Shown: positions 23,504 through 38,651 of the stretch, piece after piece | Layout of the letters: every line of letters begins with the position of its first letter | Numbering within the stretch: position 1 is the first letter of the stretch | Notes under the pieces: model-generated | What the model was told of the DNA's origin: nothing | The model's input: the letters and a program-made list of their open reading frames with translations, nothing else | Databases searched by the model: none | Source of the DNA: Symbiodinium natans | Lineage: Eukaryota > Sar > Dinophyceae > Suessiales > Symbiodiniaceae | DNA length: 64,000 bases | Reading direction: 5' to 3' | NCBI GenBank assembly: GCA_905221605.1 | Contig: CAJNDS010002723.1 | Span: 202,001-266,000 of the forward strand | Position numbers and translations under genes: made by a program

Positions 23504-23563
23504 CCTTGCGAAGCAGGCGCAGGCCGTGTTGATGAAGCAGAGGAGCGCGCCAAAAATAGGCAA
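23504..23563 (-). CDS. Candidate 60-nt exon flanked by identical 12-bp repeats
   Basis: Twenty codons read LPIFGALLCFINTACACFAR with strong G/C third positions and a membrane-helix character. The bases just before (minus sense) are GCACCCTAACAG, ending in a CTAAC-type branch/acceptor. The bases just after are again GCACCCTAACAG, starting with a GC donor. The exon is thus bracketed exactly by the same 12-mer (23564-23575 and 23492-23503). A possible neighbouring exon near 23640 reads RENNVVCFNG. Product unknown. Confidence 0.45.
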
Positions 23564-24131
23564 CTGTTAGGGTGCACGTTTTCAGGTGTGGCCTCGAGCG
23601 CTAATCGGCGTGGGCTGTTGGGTGTCATATTGCCCGTTGAAGCACACGACGTTGTTTTCACGCTTCCACAGTCACATAACCGAGCCGACGGGGAGCAAGT
23701 CATGAGGAATATACGTGGCGTTGCACATGCATTCAGGAGTCGGCAAGTGCACGGCCGCCCCCGGAGAAAAGTTTCCCAGTACCCTTTTTAGGCTTTCGGG
23801 GTCTCCAACTCCCTTGCAGGGTTTGGGTTTGCCATCCCGCCCCCTCCTTTTGGGGCCTAAAGTTTGCAACCAAGCATCCCCGACATCTCCTCTGGGATTT
23901 TACAGGCTGAATAGACGTGGGGAAGGCGAGTCACCCCTGAATGCTTCTGAAAGCCACCATATCAGAATGTCAGGTGCCACAAGCGAGCCGAGTTACCCTA
24001 ACCGCCAACATCCCAAAAGCACAGAATCCAGCTCGAACTACTAATCCATTCCAACGAAGCTGCTCAGGCAGCGACAGTGCAAAGTGAGTGTGGCACTCTA
24101 AGAGGACCAGTCCTCGGGTTTCTGACTGTAG

Positions 24132-24175
24132 GTTAGGGTTTCGGGTTTGGGTTTGGGTTTAAGGTTTAAGGTTCG
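24132..24175 (+). repeat. Degenerate telomere-type block
   Basis: GGTTAGGGTTTCGGGTTTGG followed by TTTAAGG-type units. Confidence 0.6.
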
Positions 24176-24365
24176 AGATTGAAACAGATGGATGGGGCGT
24201 ACTAGGCGTACCACATCCTTGAAAGCTCTCAAGGATTCCGCGTGCCAGCCTTATAAGGACCACGCTTTACGGTACGGCCTCGGGTTCGGGTTCGCTTGGC
24301 TCATGGCATCGTCATCAGCCTCCTACCAGAATGAAACATTGCTCGGCAGAATTCGAGGCCTGATC

Positions 24366-28008
<3,643 letters not shown>

Positions 28009-28059
28009 CTGACATCAGGGGCGGGCAAGGCTTCTCAGTTTGATCTACCTTTCGGAAAG

Positions 28060-28200
28060 CCCATAAAGATATATAATAGAATCTAGTATCATATAAGATA
28101 ATATAAGATAATATAAGATAATATAGCATAATGAAATATACTACAAAATTATATATATATATATATACATATATACATACATATATAAATATATATGTAG
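28060..28200. other. AT-rich tract
   Basis: ATATAAGATA repeats followed by TATATATATACATATA-type sequence, in sharp contrast to the GC-balanced surroundings. It lies upstream of the first identified psaC exon, probably in another intron. Confidence 0.7.
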
Positions 28201-28946
28201 GCCTGAAGGCCCTCAGCCCCGTCTCCTGGCTGTAGCGAGCCACCAGAGCAACTGCAGTGGCCTTGCGGGATGCCCATGGAAATCGGTCTTTGGCTTTATG
28301 GCGTTGTGAGATTTGTGGGGCTTTTGTCTTCGGATATGTCCGTGTAGTAGTTGCGTTGGGCACGGCTTTAAGTTGCAGTGGGCCTACCCCAAAGAGAAAG
28401 CGGGCAGCAACAGCGTGTATGCACTCAGTTGGTGGGATTCCGACATGTCAACTGAGCGCAGCACTGCCGCGCACAAGGCAAACCTCATCAAACATCTCAG
28501 ACTTTGGGGCATTTTTGAGGGGTTTCTCAGGGCCCTGTTCCTTGAAAGATTCCCAGCACAGGTTCTGACTAAGGAGGCCCAGCAGGATGTAGGCTGTGTA
28601 GCAGCCTAGAGCAGCTGTGCCACGTGTCTGTACAAACATAGTTACAGACGGTCACCCTGAAACCCAAAAGGGCCTTAAAGGCCCCCCTTAACCATCAAGT
28701 CTAGCCTTCTCGAGCCTTCTCGAGCCGTAAAGCCCTCTGAACGCTGGACTGCTGGCAGCGCAACAGAAAAAGTTCTGAGTCGCAGACCGAGACATAGCCC
28801 CAAGCACAGTTCTTCTCGGCTACAAGGACTACTTGGGAGCCACCGACCCTCGCGGCTGCGCGAAAGAATTGACGGCCGCGCGGACTTCTGGGACCCTTGC
28901 CGCAAAATCACAAAATTGGGGCGCTTCTCTTCTGAAAGACCTGCAA

Positions 28947-29075
28947 ATGGAGAGAGCGAGCAGGGGTTTATCGATTGGCCTCTGCTTGGTACTGCTTTCT
29001 GCAAGTCACAGTGAGCACGCCTCTGAGCAGTGTTTGGGAACTTGCAGGGGCTGCAAAATATTCGGCTCGAGCTGA
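28947..29075 (+). CDS. Candidate start exon of a small secreted protein
   Basis: ATG opens MERASRGLSIGLCLVLLSAS, a clear signal-peptide shape (basic n-region, Leu-rich core, small residues before the cleavage site), then HSEHASEQCLGTCRGC with a Cys cluster and a stop at 29073-29075. It may instead splice within the Cys region (GAGCAG and CTTGCAG occur). Product unknown. Confidence 0.35.
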   Translation: MERASRGLSIGLCLVLLSASHSEHASEQCLGTCRGCKIFGSS

Positions 29076-29346
29076 GTTGCACGCTTCAGATGCTTGTTGA
29101 TAGCATGTTCTGTCCAGTAGAGCTCCCCAAAAGAGTCCCCCAAAAGAGCTCCCTAGCGGCCGAAAGTGGGGCAATTTCGCGAACACCACCAGTTGCACTT
29201 CAAAATGGACCTGCGAGATTTAGCAAGCATTGCAGCTCATTTTTGGGCCTTTGTGCCTGTGCTGTGCATTGTCTACAATCACAACAAACATGACTGAAAG
29301 AGCCTCTAACCCAACCAAAAAAGGGAATGCATCCTAAACATTACAG

Positions 29347-29585
29347 CATCGTACTTTGTCGGCAACGCAGGCTGCGCTATGTTTTCGCGCCGGGGCATCG
29401 TTGGCGAGGCGGCCAAAGCTTCATTGCCTGCACATCAGATCTGGGGCTCACAACTGGCTTGGATGCAGTGGGAAAGGCGAGCCAACAAATCGCAATGTCC
29501 TGCAGCTTGTGCTGTTGCAATTCCACGCCTGTCTCTCGTGGCCACCATCTTCACCAGCGCGGCCTCAGTCTTGGTTACTTCATGA
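29347..29585 (+). CDS. Candidate exon, unidentified
   Basis: After ATTACAG the frame reads SYFVGNAGCAMFSRRG, then IVGEAAKASLPAHQ, with good third-position G/C in its first half, and runs to a stop at 29585. The second half is less convincing and probably intronic. No family recognised. Confidence 0.3.
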
Positions 29586-29729
29586 CATGATCTCCGAACA
29601 GTGGGGTACCCTTATAAACCCCACTTGGTTTTTCGCTCCCTTGTAACATCCCCACCCTGCCGCTGAACCATGTGGGAGCCATCCTGCCTTGTCCAGACGC
29701 GAAACTAAACTAAGGACACTTCGCCGCAG

Positions 29730-29807
29730 GGTTTCTCCGTGGAATTCTCGACGGGGATCGATGCGGTCTTCTCTGGAGCCGGGCTTCTCCGGGGATGGGC
29801 ACTCCAG
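29730..29807 (+). CDS. Candidate 78-nt exon, unidentified
   Basis: CCGCAG precedes 26 codons including GFSVEFSTGIDAVFSG and LLRGWALQ. CAG then GAAATC would need a GA donor, a class reported in dinoflagellates. A telomere-type block (29920-29972) lies 110 bp downstream. Confidence 0.35.
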
Positions 29808-29919
29808 GAAATCTGCCTAAACCCTAGAACTCCCATCGAGGGGTGGAGAAAAACAAACGCGGCCTCAACGACCTGGTTAGGCAGGTCTGGCGAGCACAGC
29901 GTCACGCAGCTACTCCCCT

Positions 29920-29972
29920 GAACCCTAAGCCCAAAGCCCTAAACCCTGAGCCCTGAACCCTAAAACCCGAAA
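29920..29972 (-). repeat. Degenerate telomere-type block
   Basis: CCCTAA-containing units with GAACCCTAAG and CCCTGAG variants. Confidence 0.75.
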
Positions 29973-30492
29973 CCAAGTGCGAGACCGCTTGGCCGCGGGT
30001 CGTATCTGCCTCGGACGCAGGTTCATGGGAGTTAAACTCGGATCCCTAAGGATGTACCCCCGAGGGGTTGTCCCCTGAGTTCGGCCGTAAAACGACCCTT
30101 TGCATCGCCACTGCCCGGGAGCCTCCGGCTAATCCTCCTTGCCCACGACCATGGAAAGCATGCCCGAATTTGATTTCATCCTGAGATGGCCCTGAAAACC
30201 TGTGATGGTTGCACGCCCCCCCCCCGAGCCCTTCACCCCCCTGCAATCGTTTCCTCAAGAGGTTATTTGCCTACATCTCCTTGGGCTGCTGCCCCAACCG
30301 AAACAAAAGTGTCCCTCGGTTTGGGTTGCGCGGGAGGGGCTTAGAGGAGACTGTGGGAAGGGGGAAGATCCTAAACGAAACCTCCCTTGTTTGGATTGCT
30401 TGAAAGTGGGTCATGGGGATTGTGCAAAGGGCTTTCGGGCAGCTCAACTGGCAAGAGTCAACAGTTTACAAGTCCTTTGGGTCCTAAGTCCT

Positions 30493-30537
30493 CAAACCCT
30501 AAACCCTAACCCCTAAACCCTAAACCCTAAACCCTCA
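30493..30537 (-). repeat. Telomere-type block
   Basis: Six CCCTAAA-type units on plus. Confidence 0.9.
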
Positions 30538-30539
30538 AA

Positions 30540-31500
30540 CACTCGAAGTCCTGAAACGTAAGCCAGTTCATTGGTAAGATCTCACATAAGATGAGGCCCC
30601 GTGACGGCGCGAAGGGGCGCCAAGGCCGGCCTGACTGTTCAGGGCGAGAAGTACTTTTGGTGCCAGGTAAAGGCCAGATAAAATATTTATTAGAATGCTA
30701 ATGTTGTTGCCTTTGGCTTTACTCGTTGGGAAGTGACATGACCTCGTTCAGTAGGAGTCTCATTCGATTTATTGAAGTACGAAACAATGGTTATTAAATG
30801 GCTAACAACAACTAGATAAACTTAAAAGGTCAGGTTTAAAACGTTCAAAAACATGGATGAGAAATTCAATAAACTTTGGACAACAGGCAAAACAAGTATC
30901 AGAAATTCCTTGTGTGCTTCTCTTCGTTTCTTTCCACAAAAATCGAGATTCTTGTAGTAAGACACTGTGTTTTTATTGTCATTCTTTTCTCACTGAGGGC
31001 TTTCTCATTTTCCTAATCTGGTCTGCGCAGAAACCAAGAATGGTTCTTGAAAACACATCCACCATCTCACTGCACTGTTGACCGACTCCTTACCCTGCGC
31101 TGCACGCTGGCACGCTGGGACGGGGGGGGGCATCTTGCAATGTTCACTGGTGCCTCTTTGTACAGACTCGCCAGGTATCTGACATGCTCCTGACCACGTA
31201 TGCAGCGCACAACTGGAACTGAATACTCCACAGAAAAGCACGAAAGTGAGAAGAACAACGCAAATCCAGACACCAGAAACTCCGGTGTGCACCCTCTCCC
31301 AATAGGAAATATAAGAATAATTCTCTACATACACATAATCTATATATATATATATACGAAATCTGCGATGCCTGTGACAGCCTTCACCCAACATGGCAAT
31401 TCAAAGGGAAGCTATCCTGTCGCTGCAAACCCGCGGATCATGCAACACTCAACTAAGCCCCAACCCGCAATCTTCCAAACATCTTCCAAAAGCAAGGCCA
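30540..31500. other. AT-richer stretch without a supportable gene
   Basis: 30660-31060 is clearly AT-richer than its flanks and has a long plus frame of low-complexity type; no domain is recognisable. A short TATATA run lies at 31340. Confidence 0.4.
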
Positions 31501-31512
31501 AACGAGCGAAGT

Positions 31513-31674
31513 ATGATTCAGACCAACCTGTGGGTCGTGCTGCCGGCAGGCCCTGAAGGCTTGGGGACTGCTCAGTTCGGCAAGGTCTCCGGGGGCGCTT
31601 GGTTCAACCGGGATCCCACACAACCCGAGGCAGCTAACCGCGAGCGTCTCCGAGTGCTTTGGGTTCGAGCTTAG
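31513..31674 (+). CDS. Candidate exon, unidentified
   Basis: ATG ATT CAG opens MIQTNLWVVLPAGPEG, then AQFGKVSGGAWFNRDP, and ends at a stop at 31674. Codon use is exon-like. A following plus frame near 31690 (EVNIRFDSAQQARDSG) may be another exon of the same gene. Confidence 0.35.
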   Translation: MIQTNLWVVLPAGPEGLGTAQFGKVSGGAWFNRDPTQPEAANRERLRVLWVRA

Positions 31675-32809
31675 GATTCGAGGCTACAGAGGTCAACATC
31701 CGCTTCGACTCGGCCCAGCAAGCCAGGGACTCAGGATGTTTAGGAGGCACTGGGCCCAATGCCCAAGAGCGCATCAACACTGAGAAGTGCTTACACATGG
31801 GCAACAGTAGCACCCTGAACTCAGACAGAAAGAAAGTGTGTGTATACCGCAGGCAACAGGACTACTGTTAGACTGCGGCGAAGAGTTGTGAGAAACTGTC
31901 ACTGGTGGCGCTGCCTTTGCTGCCACTGCCACCACTTGCTTTGCAAACCTCACTTGGGTTTCGGCATTCTCTCAGAAGCCCTCCTCTGAGCCTTGTCACG
32001 AAAACAACCTCAAAGCTTAGTCCAAGCCCCCCAAACGGGCCCAACAGGAAGCGGCTTCAGCCCGGCTTCAGTGGTTGAGGGTTTATGATGGAAGTACCGG
32101 CTTACAGAGCTGTGGTGTTGACGCTAAGGGGAGGATTTGAGTTCTGCGTTGCGACTCAGTTCTTGGTGTCAGGGCGTCCCTGGCTGCTTGCAGCCCGAGA
32201 ACCCTAAGAACCCCCATGGCCCAGCCGAGACCCCAGGATAACTTTCCCAAACTTTTGTAAGCTTCCCTAAACGTTCCTGAACTTTCCTAAGCTTTCCTAA
32301 ATGTTCCGAGGCTTTCCTAAGCACATCGAAAACCCCATCATCAGCCTGAGGCGGAAGCCGGCCGTTCACAGCCTACACATGGGGAACGTGACGCACTCAG
32401 AAAGGGATTAGAGCGTGGGTGTCGTTAAGAGCTGATGGTTCCGGTGGGTTCCGGGGACAGCCACCGAGCACGGGCCCGCCCCCCAGGAGGGCAAGCCTGC
32501 TCAACCCCGAAAGGCTCGGCCGCCAAAAGCCTCTCTCAACCCAGCTTACCTGAGCCGAAATCCCACACATCACCCTGAATGATGAAGATGCAGAGCGGAC
32601 CTGGACGTCTGCTGGCGTGTCGGGGGCACGTGCCCTCAGCAGCAACTCTATCCCCCTACATCATGCGGTCGTACTGACCAGGATACGTGAATTTGCCCAA
32701 GTCAGCACGCCAAAGACGCGAGCCCTTAAACCCCCCAAGTCCCACCCACCTTTTTACTCCAGAAGGGAATAGAAATCATTCATTGGTGCGTGCAAAGATT
32801 GGGGATCAG

Positions 32810-33036
32810 ATCCCGGCTTCGGCATGCGTTTCAACTTCAAGCTGAACCGCCCCCAGTTCTCCCAGGTTCCTCAGGCGTGTATCAGCCCTGAACACTTTGG
32901 CCACTTGGGGCGGCATTTGCTGAACGTTGTTGACACGATTTCTTCCAGAACCCTCCTGCCGGTCCTCGAAACCCCCTTGAATCTTCCGATGATTTGGAGA
33001 GAAGACGAGGCCAAGGCTCGTCCGCAACCGGCGTAA
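32810..33036 (+). CDS. Candidate terminal exon, unidentified
   Basis: GGATCAG precedes PGFGMRFNFKLNRPQFSQ and the frame continues as PEHFGHLGRHLLNVVDTI and LNLPMIWREDEAKA to a TAA at 33034-33036. A GC donor (GCCAAG|GCTCG) is an alternative end. No family recognised; the even codon use over 75 codons is the main support. Confidence 0.45.
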
Positions 33037-33393
33037 TGGGTGCGGCCTGAACACGACAGCACGGATGAGGCTGAAGGTAAAGTGTAAAGGTCATGGACTG
33101 CGGGTTCGAGAGCTTTTGCTTTCGAGTCGGAGTCGATGTTGAGAGGTCAACATGTCGGAACACCTCGCATCTCACATACCCGCCACACGTGGATTCTCAA
33201 GAGCCGGACCCTGCAGCCCTGCATGCCAAACTTTGCATGAAGGCGCTCTCCTAAGAAACCACCTTCTTCCATCCTGCGAACTGCCATCCAGAACTCAGAA
33301 AACCCCCACGCAAGTCGCAACCTAGCTCAAAGCTTCAAAGCTGAAAAACCCCCAATCATCCCCACTCTGTCAAAGCTCCGAAGCCCCGAATCC

Positions 33394-33449
33394 TGAACCC
33401 TAAACCCTAAAACCTAAACCCTAAACCCTAAACCCTAAACTGTAAACCC
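33394..33449 (-). repeat. Telomere-type block
   Basis: CCCTAAA units on plus, ending 5 bp before the candidate acceptor at 33454. Confidence 0.9.
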
Positions 33450-33454
33450 TCAAG

Positions 33455-33506
33455 ACCCTCCGCTCTGACACTTCCACCTCGGAGGGCTCGGAGGGCTGTG
33501 CACCTG
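33455..33506 (+). CDS. Candidate 52-nt exon beside a telomere-type block
   Basis: CCTCAAG acceptor, peptide TLRSDTSTSEGSEGCAP, then a GT donor (GTGCTG). Transcript-sense CCCTAAA repeats end just upstream. Confidence 0.35.
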
Positions 33507-34457
33507 GTGCTGCGTTGAGAATATGGGTATAACATGGCTTTAAGATGGGTATCATGTGGGTATAACAATGGTTTAGTATGGGTGTAATATGGGTGTAGTA
33601 TGGGTTTAGGAAGGGTTCTCATATGTCTGGGCTCAGGTTTGCCCCCAGGTTTGCAAAAGCTAGCACTTTGCAACTCTGAAGCACCAAGCTAGCTCTGCAA
33701 ATGTCAGTGTGGAAACCCCGAAATTTACTTGGAACGTGGATCCCCACCCAAACGCTGCGTCTGTTGGTGTGCTCTGCGGGATGGATCCCCTGCGGGTGTC
33801 AGGAATACTCTGCGGGATTCTTTGGGTGCTTCTTTAGTGGGAGACCCGGTCCAGGAGACCCAGGCGAGGAGTACTGCCGAGAAGAGTTAGTAATCTAACA
33901 ACTCCACACCGAAAATGGGGAAACAGCCTCACAACTCGAAAACTGCAAAGGAGTATGCCGAAAAAACCCAGGCCTGCTCCATCAATTGGTAGCGCCGGGC
34001 GCTCCCAGGAGGACCTAACAACAAACGCGCCTAGGGCTTGCGCCTGCAGAACAGAAGCGCTGCCCCAGCACCCAAGATTATTGAACCGCCCAGTACCCTC
34101 CGCCAACCCTCAGAACCATCCAATGAAGCAGTGGGTCCCGTACTGCTTCGTTGCTTTGTGCCAGTAGTAGTAGCAAGTGTGCTCCTGCGGGCGATCTTAT
34201 CCTTGGGTACCCGTTTAAGAAGACCGCATGACTAACGTCGGCAACGAGCGGCATGGAGCCCTAGCGTGTTGGAGGGGGGGTCGTTTAAAAAGAAGAAGTA
34301 AAGTCTACATCCAGCCCCCGACCCGACTACAAAACCCCCTCGGTCCCGAACTCCGAAGGAGTGTGGGACTCCCCCCCGAAGAAACGCTAAAAAATAATAA
34401 TCATACCGGGCTCAGCGCTCTCCGGACATGATTCCGGGCTCCTACCTTTTTGGGGTG

Positions 34458-34532
34458 TAGGGTTTAGGGTTTAGGGTTTAGGGTTTAGGGTTTAGGGTTT
34501 AGGGTTAGGGTTTAAGGTTTAAGGTTTAGGGT
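34458..34532 (+). repeat. Telomere-type array
   Basis: About ten TTTAGGG units, the last ones decaying to TTTAAGG. Confidence 0.92.
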
Positions 34533-34539
34533 GCTCTGG

Positions 34540-36120
34540 CCAAGCTTTGGGTGTACACCTTTCACCTGACAGAGCTTGCTGAAACGTTTCTGGCTACGAT
34601 ACACCTGTACGTAAAACAATCCTGCCTCTTAGCCTTTTTTGCCTTCTCCTAAGTCTGCACAATCCAGCGAAACGAACCCCAAGGGAGCCCCTTTGCCCTG
34701 TTTGGACCGGCCTCAGACCAATGCTGCTCCCAACCCGGCAGCAGCGGGGCGCTGGCAGTCGCCTCCTGCCAGCCGAGATGCCCTCTCAACAATCGGTGAA
34801 CAGCCCTCTGACAAGCCCGGACATAGCCAGCGTCACATTTAACCAGCCCGAAATTCTCCAGACACGTTGCTTCACACGTCGCCTGGCCAACAAATCCCCT
34901 AAGTCACCTGACCAACTCCAGCGCTTCCATCGGGCGCTTCCTTTGACATGACATTTGCCACTCATCACTCATTCAAGGGAGGCACCGACTCTTTTCGGGG
35001 AGGTTGCCCCACAGCCGCTTTTGGGAGCCCAAATCTTCTTCCTGAGGCCAAGCCCAAGTAGCCCAAAATCTGAAGTCCTAAAGTGGTCCTACAGCTAAGG
35101 CCAAAGCATGATCCCCAAACTCTAAAGCCCACAAAAAGCCCGCAACACGCAACACGCAACACGCAAGGTAGCTCAGAAGCTATCCCCAAATCGAGGCTGC
35201 CACCTCGCTGGCGGGCTCATCTGCCTCCTCCTCCTCCTCCTCCAAAGGACACTTCAAACCGAGAATCGGGTTGCAGAGTATGCAAGGAGAAAATCGGAGC
35301 TGGGATGAAAGGGAAGTAGGAGTGTGCCAAGGAAAAAATGCTCAGCTCAACGAGAGTGATGCTCACACAAACATAAGCATCCAATTCTGCCCAGTGAAGC
35401 CAGTTGGCGACCGTCGCTGTGCAAATCGCTGCAGCGAAACACCACATATTGGAAACAAACTGCTGGCTGCAGCTTTTAGAATTCTGGAACGGGCAAGGAA
35501 CACCAACAAGCACAAAGAAGCCATTCTGGGGGGGATTTTTGAACCGAATTTGAGATAAACAGCTAGACATTGCTCTCAAGTTTCAGGCTGCTGTGTAAAA
35601 CACGCACGGCAGGCCGCACAGCCGTCTCTTCTTATACGTTGTGTTCCCGGGGAGAAAGAAGCTGACTTCCGGCAGCTTTTCCGGCCAAACCATTGTAGTG
35701 CAGCCTCCCTCGTGTGTCACCCCGGGTGCGGCAGCTGAGGCAAGGTGACAAAACTCGTAAAGGCAGCCAAACACAGCAACCAAGCGAGGCCAAGAACTGG
35801 GGACCCCTGTCTCAGCTAGAAGTCAGCTTGAGCACAGCACTCATGATCTTCCGTGATGCATAACCTAGTTTGCTGTCAAACCAAGCGCTGGGAGGCAACT
35901 TAAAGTGCCCAGGGGCCCAGGAGCCAAACTAAACCACAATTCTTGCGGAAATCACAAGCCTTTCTAGACACCGGTCGGACAGAGAGCCTGCTTCCAGTGG
36001 GATTGGAGGACGCTCAGCGGCACGGCTCGCTGGCCATTGATCGCGGCTCCTTTTTGAGAAAGCCGTAAGCTTCGACGAAGCAGTGTGGGATGCTAGGACG
36101 TACAAGGGGGGCGCTTTACT
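34540..36120. other. No confident gene
   Basis: Short frames on both strands only. A CTCCTCCTCC run at 35220-35245 would encode Ser or Pro homopolymer. Confidence 0.4.
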
Positions 36121-36126
36121 GTTTAC

Positions 36127-36193
36127 CTTGATGGCACCTTGGCATCTTCGTAGCCCATCCGTCGACTGTGACCTGTTGGGGAGCTCGAGCCTG
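36127..36193 (-). CDS. Candidate 67-nt exon next to a telomere-type block
   Basis: Consensus splice sites on the minus strand: TTTGCAG acceptor and AAG|GTAAAC donor. All three frames are open; the most exon-like reads GSSSPTGHSRRMGYEDAKV. A CCCTAAA array (transcript sense) ends about 12 bp before the acceptor. The plus strand is also open here (FDEAVWDARTYKGGALLF), so strand is not settled. Confidence 0.4.
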
Positions 36194-36203
36194 CTGCAAA
36201 CCA

Positions 36204-36328
36204 GGGGTTTAGGGCTTAGGGTTTAGGGTTTAGGGTTTAGGGTTTAGGGTTTAGGGTTTAGGGTTTAGGGTTTAGGGTTTAGGGTTTAGGGTTTAGGGTT
36301 TAGGGTTTAGGGTTTAGGGTTTAGGGTT
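36204..36328 (+). repeat. Telomere-type array
   Basis: About 17 nearly perfect TTTAGGG units, one of the longest pure arrays here. Confidence 0.97.
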
Positions 36329-37220
36329 CATTTGTAAAACTTCACACAGCGCCCTTGGGTCATTAGGGCCTCCAAGCTAGAACCCGTCCTTGCCCGAACC
36401 AATCTTGGCCGAAGACATGCAACACTCGGCGTCCCAGCACCGGGTGCAAGCCCTGGACCCGCGAACGCCTAACTCCTTCACTCACGATATGGGCCCCGCT
36501 TGCAGGTACTGCAGGCTCTCCTGCGGCCTCCGCACTTTCCTGATCGGCTGTTAGCTTCGAGTTCCATAGTTTTGACTCAGATCACATGTCTGAAACACTG
36601 GAAGTCTAGGGGCCGACTCAGAGATCGCACGCAGAGTGTGCACTGCTGCGCCAACTTAGTCCGCACCTGCACTCGGACGTCTAGCGCACGGAGGCCGCCA
36701 TCGTCCTGCTCGTGCTTTAAACCGGGGGTCGAAGAAAGCTATAGCAAAAGGGGCCTGGCTTATTTAAGCCATAACTTTGGGGCATCCAGTCCTTGGCCTA
36801 CAAGAAATTGAATAACAAGCTTAGCTAAAACTCTCAACGGCGCTCAGAAGCAGCATCAACATTCGAGCTTTGATTCGGGTTTGAGAAGTGGGGTCTGGGG
36901 TAGAGCGGTAGGTTTTTTTCAAAGCTGAATTCTGGCAGCAGGCCACTGGTTTCAGGTGTTTCGAGAATGTTGAAGATATCTACATGGTTACTGCACTCTC
37001 TCAAATCCAATTCCGGAAACCAAGGTGGCCACCTTACCCCTTGAAGCCTGAACACTCAATGAAGCGAATCGCGAACTCGATCCTCAGAACCTAAAGAGAC
37101 CATCAAGCCCCCGGAGCTGCATGTTCAAGCCAATCCTAACCCTGCCCCCGTCCGAGCATATGAGGAAGTCAACACTATCCTGGGTCACGGCGACAAAAGG
37201 AACAGCAAAGTCAATTCAAG

Positions 37221-37309
37221 TTTGGGAACCTGCGTTTTCTGCAAGGAGTTCGATGTAGAAAACGCTTGTATACAACTAGCAACGTCCGCCGACCCCTGCA
37301 TCGGCGTCA
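37221..37309 (+). CDS. Candidate 89-nt exon with cysteine pairs
   Basis: TTCAAG acceptor, peptide LGTCVFCKEFDVENACIQLA then TSADPCIGV, GT donor (GTGAAG). The C-x2-C pair and further cysteines could bind zinc, but too little is visible to say. Confidence 0.4.
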
Positions 37310-37372
37310 GTGAAGCCTTCGTTTTGCCTGGTAGTCATCCTCACCACCCCCCTACCCACCACCCTTCAAGGG

Positions 37373-37421
37373 GTTTAGGGGTTAGGGTGTAGATTTAGGG
37401 TTTAGGGAGAGGGTTTAGGGT
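37373..37421 (+). repeat. Degenerate telomere-type block
   Basis: GGTTTAGGGGTTAGGGTGTAG and similar units. Confidence 0.7.
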
Positions 37422-37790
37422 CCCTTAACAACTGTTGGCCCCCATCCCCTGCCCCCTACCCTTGCGGTCAAACCTCCGAATGCTCGACCCTGAACAAGAA
37501 AGCCTTCCATGAACGCCCGGAATTCAGTCTTGGTTCAGGCTTTCGGGTGGTTGCGCTGGCTCGGCGGCACCGGTGGGAGCCGTTAAATGACAGCCGAGGT
37601 TCCAGTCTTCTTTCCCCAAAGCATGGCTACCCGCGCTCTTGAACTGCTACGTTCTTGGGATCAAGGCCTCTGACACTCGATTCAAGGACTTTGGCTCCAA
37701 GAGGCCACCGGAATATCGAAGTGACAATCCCAGGAAAAACCTGGCACAACCGAAGCACCCCAGGCCCTTGACCATTAAAAAACCACAAGC

Positions 37791-37849
37791 CAGCGTCGCC
37801 CACGCTGAGCGTTTTGTCTCCCTGCACGTCTCGCCAGTTGACGTAGACC
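37791..37849 (-). CDS. Candidate 59-nt exon, unidentified
   Basis: CCGAG acceptor, peptide VYVNWRDVQGDKTLSVGDA, GC donor (GCTTGTGG). Third positions are strongly G/C. It lies downstream of, and may belong with, the exon pair at 38269-38651, though a linking exon is needed for phase. Confidence 0.4.
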
Positions 37850-38268
37850 CTCGGATGGGGGGGGTTGCAGTGTTTTTCGGGCCCGAGTCCACTGACATTG
37901 AAGAGGAAAGGTGTATCAAAATCTCCCGTTTTCTCTCTTTTCTTTATAGATCAACTTAACACTTAATTCATTTGGACTTCAGGTTACGATCGAAAAAGAG
38001 CGACAATGCGTATGACACGACTTGATCCTTACACACCGGCAACCCTGGACGAATCGAGAGGTTAACATAGGTTAACTAGAATTTCACAATTGTATTTGGG
38101 TCGTCGTGGGAATGTCCATCTCCCTTTTGTAATACGCTGAAAGGCGTCCTAACCCTGCTCTGCACAGGGCCACCAGCCAATCAAGCTCTTTCTGCAGGAG
38201 ACTACTAGCCTGAGCGTGAAATCATGGAAGCCCGGATGTCACGCTCAAGCATTTAAACGTACCCTCAC

Positions 38269-38651
38269 GTGAGCAATCTCCATCTGCTGACACCACTCTG
38301 ACTCAGGCCGGGCGGCTTGCTGTCGCCATTTGACAAGAGCGGGTGCGTGCCTTTGGCAGTTCCTCAGCTGGAAAATTGCTTGCTCCGTGTTGCTCAGAGC
38401 CTTAAGCCCTTGAGCCTCCAGTCTATACACTAGCTTGCGCCCCATCTGCGAACCAGCCTTGAAACTGACCCCCAGCAGGCTTGAGTCCTGAACCCTCAAA
38501 GCAATGTGACTTCTTCAATGGAGTTGCAGCCCGTAGACGTATGACTGACATGAGCCGCACACCGAAAGAGTCTGAACCCACTGGCCATTCGTGCAGGCCC
38601 AGCGTCCCGCTACCGTCACCCAACCGAAGACGCCTTTCCACTCGGACACCT
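38269..38651 (-). CDS. Candidate gene segment, two phase-matched exons
   Basis: Exon 38539-38651: CTCCAG acceptor, peptide EVSEWKGVFGWVTVAGRW then ACTNGQWVQTLSVCGSCQ, GT donor. Exon 38269-38445: TTCGCAG acceptor, 59 codons starting MGRKLVYRLEAQGLKALSN, with QAIFQLRNCQRHAPALVKW and ending MEIAH before GTGAGGG. The 93-bp intron joins them in phase 0. Length, phase and consensus sites make this one of the better unnamed genes. First exon has W/C-rich extracellular-domain character, the second a basic helical one. Family unknown. Confidence 0.5.

Noticed and set aside
36000-36200. Plus-strand frame FDEAVWDARTYKGGALLF as a gene
   Set aside because: Open and exon-like, but the minus strand has better consensus splice sites over the same bases; kept only as an alternative.
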